Shown piece by piece: positions 16,387 to 24,363 of a stretch of 64,000 nucleotides of DNA. Both the position numbers and the translations under genes were made by a program. Position 1 is the first letter of the stretch, and every line of letters starts with the position of its first letter. The DNA comes from HXMU1420-13 sp963691715. GTDB lineage: Bacteria; Bacteroidota; Rhodothermia; Balneolales; Balneolaceae. The notes beneath the pieces are model-generated. The model was not told where the DNA came from, made no database searches, and saw only the letters and a program-made list of their open reading frames with translations. The DNA lies in contig OY829281.1 in NCBI GenBank assembly GCA_963691715.1, forward strand, positions 62,001-126,000, given 5' to 3'.

Positions 16387-18249
16387 TTATATAACAAGCC
16401 TAAGAGAAGGGCGTTCAAGTTGGATTTGTTTAACTTTAAATTCTTTATCCTTAAAACCTTTTAGTTCTATTAGATCTTCTTTTACAAACAGAGCTTCTTT
16501 CTTCTTATTAAGATAGAGTTGAACATCTGGGTGGCTAAAGACAGATTCAGAAATTATAATCTCTTTTTCTTTTGCCATGTCAACCAATCTAGCGGCAATG
16601 TTCACAGTCATTCCAAAATAATCAGTTCTATCGTTTAAGTTTACCATAGTACAATCTCCGTAGTGAATACCTGCTTTTAATTTGAAAGATTCACCTATAC
16701 CAGTAGAACCAGTGAATATGTGTTGAATTCGTTCAATAGCTTTTAATGCAGACACGGGTTCTCGGAAAACAGCCATTACAGAGTCCCCAATTGTTTTAAC
16801 GATGCCTCCTCGTTCCTCTGAAATGATTTGTTGTATAATTTTAAAATGACTCATAACTCTACCGATAGCAAATTCATCACCTTCATCTCGGTATAATTCG
16901 GTAGAATTCATTATATCGGTAAATAGGATGGTTACACCACTAGCATTGACTTTTACACCTTCTTTTATAACTTCACGGGAAAAAAGAGTCCGGAATTCAT
17001 AGGCAGATCCTATCTCACTTGCGTAGGTTGCTTCTTTTTTCCAATCTTTCTTTTCAATAAAACATACTTGTTTTTTTGAAGAATTATTAACAAGCGTAAT
17101 ATTGGGAGAAGTTGAAATTTCAACCTCTTGTCCTTGAAAGTTTTCATCAGTGATATAGAAAGTAAATGTATCTTCTGCATCTTCTCTAGCATGTAAGATT
17201 ATATGTCCATTATGCTCGTTACTTTTAAAAAGATAGGTGCCTTCTTCAAGCTCAAGATCTAAATATTTTTTTTCACCAATTTTCAGATAACGTTGGGTAA
17301 GTTTATGAGCATTAGAATTTGGGTCACCAAAGGAATAGTGACGTTGTGATATTTTTCTAACTAATGGGTGTGGAGTAAATACTAAGTGAGTATTAGTATT
17401 GAAATCTAATTCAAAATCTAAATCGCAATCATCACAAAAATGAGATGTCCTAATTTCTTTGAGTTTACGAACCATATTTTTTGGAGATTTACAGTTTGGA
17501 CAACAAACGTCCCAACTAAAATCTAAAACATTATGTTTTGCAGCATGCAGAAAGACGTTAAGTACAGCATATTTTTTTTCACCCCAATACTCTGCTAACT
17601 CGTAAGGGTGAATTCTAACTAGATCCTCATCATCTGCTTTTTTGAGAAACTCTATAAGTCGATTAATAATCCGTTTTCTCTTGGTCTCACCTTCTAATTT
17701 TTGGGTAATATTTTGGATTTTTGACTCTACATCTTTGGCCAGATTTTTAAAGTCATTTATTTCATAGGGTAGAATTTGTTGGATTGCACATCTATCAAAA
17801 TCTTTTAGAATTTTAAAATATTTATGCTTCAAATATTTGTCGAGAAAAATATTTAAGAAAACAAACAAATATTTATTTGAAGGTTCTAGCCAAATTCTTG
17901 TTGTTACAAGCGTGCCATGATTATTTTTTGTTAAATCAACCTGATACTTTAAGTGTTTAATAAATCCAGCTTTGTAATTTCGTGTGTTTCCAAATCTATG
18001 TGGTTTTTCCCAAAAATAAGGTTCTTGTTCCCATAAAGAATAAGAATTTAGACGAGAATGAGTAACTTCTATAAAACCTTTAGGTGCAGCCCTAGATAAT
18101 TGAATTTTTTTTACGGAAGGGAATTTTAAAAGTCGAAAAATTTTATTTGTATCTGATATGAATGGCCACAATTCAGTCGGTGAGGCGTCTAATTGTACAG
18201 ACCATGTAAATAATTGTTGTGTATTTCTTTCTTTCAAAATTGATTGCAC
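16387..18249 (-). CDS. Class III adenylate cyclase with N-terminal SRPBCC-like and zinc-ribbon regions
   Basis: A 620-aa soluble cyclase. Residues about 10-150 look like an SRPBCC/START-type hydrophobic-ligand fold (WSVQLDASPTELWPFISD). Residues 200-300 form a DUF5939-like segment with a zinc ribbon (C250/C253 and C272/C275). A beta-rich stretch follows, then the class III catalytic domain (about 435-605) with metal Asp D445 in ILFTDIMNST, the second metal Asp D489 in KTIGDSVMAVF, adenine-selecting K485 and D543, and transition-state N550 and R554. All key residues are present, so it should make cAMP. It has no transmembrane segments. The start is GTG at 18249; no nearby ATG is in frame. The N-terminal ligand-binding-like domain suggests sensing of a small hydrophobic molecule, which is inference. 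Confidence 0.88.
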   Translation of the reverse strand: MQSILKERNTQQLFTWSVQLDASPTELWPFISDTNKIFRLLKFPSVKKIQLSRAAPKGFIEVTHSRLNSYSLWEQEPYFWEKPHRFGNTRNYKAGFIKHLKYQVDLTKNNHGTLVTTRIWLEPSNKYLFVFLNIFLDKYLKHKYFKILKDFDRCAIQQILPYEINDFKNLAKDVESKIQNITQKLEGETKRKRIINRLIEFLKKADDEDLVRIHPYELAEYWGEKKYAVLNVFLHAAKHNVLDFSWDVCCPNCKSPKNMVRKLKEIRTSHFCDDCDLDFELDFNTNTHLVFTPHPLVRKISQRHYSFGDPNSNAHKLTQRYLKIGEKKYLDLELEEGTYLFKSNEHNGHIILHAREDAEDTFTFYITDENFQGQEVEISTSPNITLVNNSSKKQVCFIEKKDWKKEATYASEIGSAYEFRTLFSREVIKEGVKVNASGVTILFTDIMNSTELYRDEGDEFAIGRVMSHFKIIQQIISEERGGIVKTIGDSVMAVFREPVSALKAIERIQHIFTGSTGIGESFKLKAGIHYGDCTMVNLNDRTDYFGMTVNIAARLVDMAKEKEIIISESVFSHPDVQLYLNKKKEALFVKEDLIELKGFKDKEFKVKQIQLERPSLRLVI

Positions 18250-18337
18250 TACTTAAATTCTCAAGCCGTATCTTTTTATATTGTTTTGAAGAGAAACTCT
18301 TCATACAAGTGTTACAAAATTTTAATATAAAGAAACA

Positions 18338-18769
18338 ATGGCAATAGAAAGAACATTAACTATTTTGAAACCAGATTGTGTGCGTAAGGGATTAATTGGA
18401 GAGGTAACTAAAAGAATACAGGACGCAGGATTTAAAATTCTTGCTATGAAATTAACACATTTAACTTCAGAAACTGCTGGTGGCTTTTATGCTGTTCATA
18501 AAGAGCGTCCATTTTTTGGAGAATTAGTTGAATTTATGACAAGCGGAGCCTGTGTTCCAATGATTTTAGAAAAAGAGAACGCAGTTTTAGATTTTAGATC
18601 ATTAATAGGTGCTACAAACCCTGCTGAGGCTGATAAAGGTACTATTAGAGCTGATTATGCCGATAGTTTAGGTGAAAACATAATACATGGATCCGATTCT
18701 GTCGAAAATGGCACGATAGAAGCAGCATATTTTTTTGCAGAATCTGAAGTGGTAGCTAACAATATCTAA
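18338..18769 (+). CDS. ndk: Nucleoside diphosphate kinase
   Basis: A 143-aa enzyme of standard length that transfers the gamma phosphate from ATP to NDPs. The phosphohistidine is H117 in NIIHGSDS; the N-terminal ERTLTILKPDCVRKG and the GATNPAEADKGTIRADYA block are typical. It is divergent from the adenylate cyclase with an 88-bp spacer. The upstream region holds GAAGAG-AAA-CTCTTC (18288-18302), a small inverted repeat. A terminator follows at 18790. Confidence 0.96.
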   Translation: MAIERTLTILKPDCVRKGLIGEVTKRIQDAGFKILAMKLTHLTSETAGGFYAVHKERPFFGELVEFMTSGACVPMILEKENAVLDFRSLIGATNPAEADKGTIRADYADSLGENIIHGSDSVENGTIEAAYFFAESEVVANNI

Positions 18770-18789
18770 ATAACTATATTAACGCTTAT

Positions 18790-18822
18790 AGCCTTGCATA
18801 AGTTAGATGTAAGGCTTTTTTT
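18790..18822 (+). terminator. Rho-independent terminator of ndk
   Basis: AGCCTTGCAT (18790-18799) pairs with ATGTAAGGCT (18807-18816), including one G-T pair, around a 7-nt loop, followed by a T run. The next start codon is only 7 nt beyond. Confidence 0.8.
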
Positions 18823-18828
18823 GTATCA

Positions 18829-20037
18829 ATGAAAAAATTTTATTTAGAAATATCATTTTTTGTAATGCTGATGCTATTCTCTAATTCAGCTACTATGGGG
18901 CAAGCTGTAGTAAAAACTGGTGCAGAAATTTTAATAGAAAAGCATGTAGAAAAACTTAAAAATAGATCTATTGGGTTGGTTATGAATCCAACCGCTAGAA
19001 TTGGGAATGTTCATGTTCTTGACACTCTCATTAACTTACGGCTAAATGTTAAAGCTCTATATTCTCCTGAGCATGGTTTTCGTGGACAATTTTCGGATGG
19101 AGAGATCATAGAAGATGGTTTTGATCAAGAAACAGGTCTTCCGGTTTATTCTCTATATGGGTCAACTAAAAAACCTACTGCACAAATGTTGAAGGGAATT
19201 GATCTATTACTTTTTGATATGCAGGATGTAGGTGCCCGTTTTTATACCTTCAATACTACCATGAGATATATTATTGAAGCTGCATCAGTGTATAATATTG
19301 AAGTATGGATTTTAGATCGGCCAAATCCAGTAGGTGGAAACTATATTTCTGGTTGGGTTTTAGATTCTGAATTTGAATCAATGGTGGGATCACATTACAC
19401 ACCTGTAGCGCATGGAATGACTTTGGGTGAATTAGCTATGATGGGTATTGGTGAGGGATGGTATGATTTAAAGGACAATATAAATTTGAAAATTATCGAA
19501 ATGGAAGGATGGAAGCGCTCAATGAATTGGTACCAAACGGGACTTGAATGGGTTCCCCCTTCACCTAATCTTCCTACCTATGAACATGCATTAGTATATT
19601 TGGGAACATGTTTCATAGAGGGGACAACTATTTCGGAAGGTAGGGGTACAAATAACCCTTTTTTAACTATTGGAGCGCCAGAATACATCCCTAATTTCAA
19701 AGAAATTTCAAGATTAGAAGAACAGTTTTCAGTAGTCATAGATACTCTTAGTTTTATTCCTAAATCAATTCCTGGAAAATCAGTGTATCCTAAATATGAG
19801 GATGAATTAATCAAGGGTGTTGAAATTTCAACACCGACAAGATTAACAAAACCCGTGGAATTTGGAGTTGCTATCACCAATCATTTTTTGAATAATTCGT
19901 CTGATGTACAGTTCATAGAATATATTAATCTGCTTGTTGGTTATGATGCTTTATCTAGTGATTCATTGGTAAATAATTGGAAAGATGAAGTAAAAAAATT
20001 TGGTCAATTAAGAAAAAAGTACCTTATTTATAAGTAA
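18829..20037 (+). CDS. NamZ-type exo-beta-N-acetylmuramidase (DUF1343)
   Basis: A 402-aa exported protein with a signal peptide (residues 1-25, ending MGQA). It matches the DUF1343 family, whose characterised member NamZ releases terminal MurNAc from peptidoglycan fragments. Typical blocks are IGLVMNPTARIG, LYSPEHGFRG, LLLFDMQDVGARFYTF, LDRPNPVGG and EGTTISEGRGTNNPF. The expected place of action is the periplasm, in cell-wall recycling. No NagZ, MurQ or amidase is adjacent. Its stop overlaps the convergent rlmB by 14 nt. Confidence 0.9.
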   Translation: MKKFYLEISFFVMLMLFSNSATMGQAVVKTGAEILIEKHVEKLKNRSIGLVMNPTARIGNVHVLDTLINLRLNVKALYSPEHGFRGQFSDGEIIEDGFDQETGLPVYSLYGSTKKPTAQMLKGIDLLLFDMQDVGARFYTFNTTMRYIIEAASVYNIEVWILDRPNPVGGNYISGWVLDSEFESMVGSHYTPVAHGMTLGELAMMGIGEGWYDLKDNINLKIIEMEGWKRSMNWYQTGLEWVPPSPNLPTYEHALVYLGTCFIEGTTISEGRGTNNPFLTIGAPEYIPNFKEISRLEEQFSVVIDTLSFIPKSIPGKSVYPKYEDELIKGVEISTPTRLTKPVEFGVAITNHFLNNSSDVQFIEYINLLVGYDALSSDSLVNNWKDEVKKFGQLRKKYLIYK

Positions 20038-20773
20038 TTTTTTTCTTCCATTCATAACAAATCAATGCAGCAGTAACTGATGCGTTGAGAGATTCTACAT
20101 TGTTTTCCATAGGCAACATTAAAGTAGAATCAATCATTTTCATTAGTTTATTCGATATTCCTCTTCCTTCATTTCCAATAACAAAAGCCGTGGGTTCATT
20201 TACCTGCAATTCCCAAATTGCCTTTTTCGAATCACTGCTTAAAGCGTATACTTTAAAGCCTGCTAATTTTAAGTCTTTAAAGCCCTGTGTACTATTTTGT
20301 ACCCTAATTACTGGAATTCGACCAGCAGTGCCAGCAGATGTTTTAAAAACCGTTGCATTTAATGGCGCTTGATGTTGAGAAGGTACAATAACTGCTTCCA
20401 TCCCAGCAGCAGCTGCGGTTCTTAGTATAGCACCAAAATTATGTGGATCTTCTATTCCATCAAGAAGTAACACTCCAGTATTACTTGTTAGATTAATCTC
20501 TTCAATCCAAGAATAAAAATCTAAATATTCTAAACTTGTTATTTGTGCAACAAATCCTTGATGTTTAACACGCCCTATAATCCTTTCTAGTTTCTTTTCA
20601 GGAACTGTTACAAGAGGTATTAAGTTTTCTTTTGCAATGGTAATAAGATCAGAGTAAGAATTTGGCGGAATTGAATTCTTAACAAAGATTTTATTAATGG
20701 TTTTTGCTTTATTGGTTACAACCTCAACTACTGAGTTACGACCATAGACGTAAAAATTTCCTGATTTTGACAT
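20024..20773 (-). CDS. rlmB: 23S rRNA (guanosine-2'-O)-methyltransferase RlmB, SpoU/TrmH family
   Basis: A 249-aa SPOUT methyltransferase. It has an N-terminal L30e-like substrate-binding domain (YVYGRNSVVEV) and the three SpoU motifs: LLDGIEDPHNFGAILRTA, FVIGNEGRGIS and LPMENNVESLNASVTAAL, which form the knotted AdoMet site. RlmB methylates G2251 in the peptidyl-transferase loop; a related tRNA or rRNA target cannot be excluded from sequence alone. It is convergent with namZ and divergent from the small membrane protein at 20814. Confidence 0.92.
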   Translation of the reverse strand: MSKSGNFYVYGRNSVVEVVTNKAKTINKIFVKNSIPPNSYSDLITIAKENLIPLVTVPEKKLERIIGRVKHQGFVAQITSLEYLDFYSWIEEINLTSNTGVLLLDGIEDPHNFGAILRTAAAAGMEAVIVPSQHQAPLNATVFKTSAGTAGRIPVIRVQNSTQGFKDLKLAGFKVYALSSDSKKAIWELQVNEPTAFVIGNEGRGISNKLMKMIDSTLMLPMENNVESLNASVTAALICYEWKKKITYK

Positions 20774-20813
20774 TTTTATATTGGATACAATCCATTTTTT
20801 GTATTATAATCAA

Positions 20814-21197
20814 ATGTTGTCGGAGTTAGTTAAAAATAAAAAGGACATGCACGAGGAACCAAAAGAAAAATATTTCTTAGTTCAAGAGAAATCGAATAAA
20901 ATCGATTTGCCTACGCGTCACCTTAGCAGTTTTTCTGTATTTTTTGATAAAGTCCATTCCATCAATGGGTTGCATTTATTATCAGCATTATTTCAGATTA
21001 TTTTAGGTTCACTTGTGGTAGCGCTTACAGTGCTCGAAATTATTTATCCCGTTTGGTTAGCATCTATTATGACAGTGATTGGAAGCACTGCAATTGTTAC
21101 TGGTACTTATTTTTTGTATTACGTAATTAACAATTCTAGTACTTTCGGTTCTCTTCTTAATACTGCAATCAAACGTGTTATAAGTAATCAGAACTAG
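20814..21197 (+). CDS. Small membrane protein of unknown function
   Basis: A 127-aa protein with a charged N-terminal cytoplasmic-looking segment and two hydrophobic helices (LHLLSALFQIILGSLVVALTVLE and IYPVWLASIMTVIGSTAIVTGTYFLYY, cut here into separate segments of the same region, residues about 65-112). The open frame runs back to a TTG at 20781; the first ATG is 20814, just after a TATAAT-like box at 20803-20808, and another ATG at 20847 precedes MHEEPKEK. The start is therefore uncertain. I do not recognise the family. Confidence 0.6.
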   Translation: MLSELVKNKKDMHEEPKEKYFLVQEKSNKIDLPTRHLSSFSVFFDKVHSINGLHLLSALFQIILGSLVVALTVLEIIYPVWLASIMTVIGSTAIVTGTYFLYYVINNSSTFGSLLNTAIKRVISNQN

Positions 21198-21280
21198 AAT
21201 ATTAAAAATATATCGCCAGTTTTTGATTTTACAGTTTTAACTTAATCTTAATTAATCTAAGTTAATCATTAAAAATCAAC

Positions 21281-22120
21281 ATGAGGATTCTTATAATTTT
21301 TCTATGTGTATTTATTACACACTGTGAGAATACTATGGCACCATCAAAATTACCATTTTTATATACCACAAATGGTGACGACTTTGTTGTTATAGCACAT
21401 CGTGGGGCTAGCGCATATGCACCAGAGAATACACATTCGGCATTTAAACTTGCTTTGAACATGCAAGCAGAAATGATTGAGTTGGATTTGTTACTTAGTA
21501 AAGATGGGGTGCCTGTTGTTATTCATGAAGACAATTTAGAGCGAACAACAGGGATTATAGGTTTAGTAAGTAATTATACTCTTGATGAATTAAGAAATTT
21601 TGATACGGGTTCTTGGTTTGGTGAAGAATTTATACAAGAACCATTTCCTACCCTTGAAGAAGTTCTTGCTTATTCAAAGGGAAAAATAGCAGTAAATATC
21701 GAAATTAAACATGAATCTGTAACAGATTCTTTAGAAGGTGGAATTGTTGAAAAGGCACTTGAATTAGTTAAGAATGTTGAAATGGAAGATGAAGTTATAT
21801 TCTCCAGTTTCGATTATCGTGTAATGGATCATCTTAATAAATTAGCTCCCGATATATCTAAAGCACTTTTATATGAAGAAATACAATCCAATGGTTTATC
21901 TCCATCTCAACTAGTTGATCTGTATAAAGTTGATGCATTCAATTGTAGTTATAAGGAATTGTCACAAGCTTGGATTGATGAATTAAATGAAAATAAAATA
22001 CCTTTTTTTGTATATACAATTAATGATGAGCAACTAATGGAAAAAGTAATACACTCAGGTGCGAAAGGTATTTTTACAGACAAACCAGATATGCTTATAA
22101 AAGTTGTGGAAAACTTGTGA
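21281..22120 (+). CDS. Glycerophosphodiester phosphodiesterase
   Basis: A 279-aa GDPD-family TIM barrel. The first motif is IAHRGASAYAPENT (His, Arg and Glu of the active site), followed by EMIELDLLLSKDG (metal Glu/Asp) and VVIHEDNLERTTG (catalytic His). It hydrolyses glycerophosphodiesters to glycerol-3-phosphate and an alcohol. The N-terminus is hydrophobic and ends with FITHC, so it may be an exported lipoprotein, though the lipobox is poor. Length is typical for bacterial GlpQ/UgpQ-like enzymes. It precedes pyrG by 89 bp. Confidence 0.88.
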   Translation: MRILIIFLCVFITHCENTMAPSKLPFLYTTNGDDFVVIAHRGASAYAPENTHSAFKLALNMQAEMIELDLLLSKDGVPVVIHEDNLERTTGIIGLVSNYTLDELRNFDTGSWFGEEFIQEPFPTLEEVLAYSKGKIAVNIEIKHESVTDSLEGGIVEKALELVKNVEMEDEVIFSSFDYRVMDHLNKLAPDISKALLYEEIQSNGLSPSQLVDLYKVDAFNCSYKELSQAWIDELNENKIPFFVYTINDEQLMEKVIHSGAKGIFTDKPDMLIKVVENL

Positions 22121-22170
22121 GAAACTAGTTTACTAAAATTCAGCTCAACAATTGTAGAAAGGAACTGAGT

Positions 22171-22186
22171 ATACTATATTTAGTAT
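22171..22186. repeat. Inverted repeat in the pyrG upstream region
   Basis: ATACTA-TATT-TAGTAT is a perfect 6-bp stem with a 4-nt loop, 24 bp before the pyrG start. AAGGA (22159-22163) and TCCTT (22186-22190) could extend it with an internal bulge. It may be an operator or an RNA hairpin; its function is unknown. Confidence 0.35.
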
Positions 22187-22209
22187 CCTTCAATTTTACT
22201 TCTCATTGA

Positions 22210-23862
22210 ATGTCCACTAAATATATATTTGTCACCGGTGGTGTAACATCATCCTTAGGAAAGGGAATAATCTGTGCTTCTTTAGGTCGTCTTCTTGTAG
22301 CAAGAGGATTAAGTGTTACCATCCAAAAGTTAGATCCATACATAAATGTGGATCCAGGAACTATGAATCCCTATGAGCATGGAGAAGTTTACGTTACCGA
22401 CGATGGGGCAGAAACTGATTTAGATCTTGGTCATTATGAAAGGTTTCTAGACATTAGTAGTTCTCAATTAAATAATGTAACAACTGGACGTATTTATTTT
22501 GATGTTATTAATAAGGAACGTAGAGGTGCTTATTTAGGTAAAACTGTCCAGGTAATACCTCATATTACAGATGAGATACAATCCCATGTTTTAAAACTTG
22601 GAAAGTCTGGTAAATACGATGTTGTGATTGTTGAAATCGGAGGTACAGTTGGTGATATAGAAAGCTTGCCTTACATAGAAGCAGTTCGGCAGCTTCGGTA
22701 TAATGTGGGGAGAGCCAATACTTTGTCAATTCATCTAACCCTAGTTCCTTATCTTGCTGCTGCAGGTGAATTAAAAACAAAACCAACTCAACATTCTGTA
22801 AAAACTTTGTTAGAAAGTGGGTTACAACCTGACATTTTGGTTTGTAGATCTGAACATGCATTAGATTCATCCATACGCAGTAAAGTTGCACGCTTCTGTA
22901 ATGTTGAACTTGAAGATGTAATATGTTCTATCGATGCTCGAACAATTTATGAAGTTCCTCTGTTGATGAAGAAGGAAGGACTAGATGTTAGAGTTATCGA
23001 AAAGCTTGGAATAGAAACTAAAGAGTTAAATTTAGATAATTGGATAGGTTTTGTTGAAGCAGTTTGTAATCCGTCTCAATCAATAGAGATAGCTCTAGTA
23101 GGAAAATATGTCGAACATCACGATTCATATAAATCTATTGTTGAGGCGTTTATTCATGCCGGGGCAGTAAATGATTGTAAGGTTTCTGTTCGCTGGATAC
23201 AATCTGATGATATAACATATAACAATGTTGCTGAAGAATTAAAAGGAATTAGTGGAATTCTTGTTGCCCCAGGTTTTGGCGGAAGAGGAATAGATGGAAA
23301 ATTGGCAGCAGTAAAACATGCGAGAACGAACAATATACCTTTCTTCGGTATTTGTTTAGGAATGCAGTGTGCGGTTATTGAATACGCAAGGAATGTGTGT
23401 GGCTGGGATAGTGCAAACAGCTCTGAATTCGATGCTAGTACAGAATATCCAATAATAGATATAATGCCTGATCAGAAAGATATCGAAAATATGGGTGGGA
23501 CAATGCGACTTGGAAAATATGCTTGCAAGTTAATTAAAGGAACTAAAGCTTACGCAGCATATGATAGCGAAATGGTTGATGAAAGACATCGCCATCGTTA
23601 TGAAGTGAATAATAACTTGCGGTATAAATTAGTAGAGAATGGAATGCAATTAGTTGGCATGAATCCTGAGCGCGACCTTGTAGAAATAATCGAACTCGAA
23701 AATCATCCATGGTTTGTTGGAGTACAATTCCACCCCGAATTAAGGAGTACTGTTAATCATCCACAGCCTCTTTTTGTTGATTTTGTAAAGGCTAGTTTAA
23801 AATACTCTAAGCTTAACAAGCTCAATAAGCCATTAAAAAAAGGAATTCCAATCGACGGATGA
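22210..23862 (+). CDS. pyrG: CTP synthase
   Basis: A 550-aa enzyme that aminates UTP to CTP using glutamine and ATP. The synthetase domain (about 1-270) has the P-loop GGVTSSLGKGI and the DPYINVDPGTMNPYEHGEV block. The class I glutamine amidotransferase domain (about 290-540) has the nucleophile Cys in FFGICLGMQCA and the His/Glu pair in VQFHPEL. Its stop codon overlaps the start of the Nudix gene (ATGA), implying translational coupling. Confidence 0.97.
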   Translation: MSTKYIFVTGGVTSSLGKGIICASLGRLLVARGLSVTIQKLDPYINVDPGTMNPYEHGEVYVTDDGAETDLDLGHYERFLDISSSQLNNVTTGRIYFDVINKERRGAYLGKTVQVIPHITDEIQSHVLKLGKSGKYDVVIVEIGGTVGDIESLPYIEAVRQLRYNVGRANTLSIHLTLVPYLAAAGELKTKPTQHSVKTLLESGLQPDILVCRSEHALDSSIRSKVARFCNVELEDVICSIDARTIYEVPLLMKKEGLDVRVIEKLGIETKELNLDNWIGFVEAVCNPSQSIEIALVGKYVEHHDSYKSIVEAFIHAGAVNDCKVSVRWIQSDDITYNNVAEELKGISGILVAPGFGGRGIDGKLAAVKHARTNNIPFFGICLGMQCAVIEYARNVCGWDSANSSEFDASTEYPIIDIMPDQKDIENMGGTMRLGKYACKLIKGTKAYAAYDSEMVDERHRHRYEVNNNLRYKLVENGMQLVGMNPERDLVEIIELENHPWFVGVQFHPELRSTVNHPQPLFVDFVKASLKYSKLNKLNKPLKKGIPIDG

Positions 23863-24287
23863 AACCTTCAGATCCATATTCGGGATTCATTCGAGTAAGG
23901 GTTGCTGGATTATACATTGAAAATAGTAAGCTTCTGTTGGTGAAGTTGAAATCCCCAATAACAAGTGAATTTATATGGACACCACCAGGTGGAGGGGTCA
24001 ACTTCAAAGAAACGTTAAGTGAGGCACTTGTAAGAGAATTCGAAGAAGAAACTTCACTTAAAGTATCAATTGAGCATTTTCATAATACCTCAGAACTAAT
24101 AAAAGATAGTTTCCATATTCTAGAATTTTATTATGTAGTTAAAAAAATCGATGGAATATTAAAACTTGGAACTGATCCTGAACATTCTAGTGAGGAACAA
24201 TTGTTAAGTGATATTGGATTCTTCACAAAAGCAGAGATTCAAACTATGAATGTTAAGCCTGAATTTCTTAAAAATATCAACTTCTAA
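23859..24287 (+). CDS. Nudix hydrolase
   Basis: A 142-aa Nudix-fold protein. The Nudix box fits GGVNFKETLSEALVREFEEE, with the Glu residues of REFEEE intact and Ser replacing the usual Gly near its end. It begins with an extended N-terminal strand (VRVAGLYIENSKLLLVKLK). It probably hydrolyses a nucleoside diphosphate linked to another moiety. The ATG overlaps the pyrG stop by 4 nt, so a role in nucleotide-pool cleaning beside CTP synthesis is a fair inference, but the substrate is unknown. Confidence 0.88.
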   Translation: MKPSDPYSGFIRVRVAGLYIENSKLLLVKLKSPITSEFIWTPPGGGVNFKETLSEALVREFEEETSLKVSIEHFHNTSELIKDSFHILEFYYVVKKIDGILKLGTDPEHSSEEQLLSDIGFFTKAEIQTMNVKPEFLKNINF

Positions 24288-24363
24288 AGGTGTAATATTT
24301 TAGACTCTTTGATAAAAAGTATTCTATAAACAATGTTTAAATATTCTGTGTTAATTCCATAAA

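Noticed and set aside
22105..22113. TGTGGAAAA as a third DnaA box
   Set aside because: It lies inside the coding end of the glycerophosphodiesterase gene, where codon constraint explains it.
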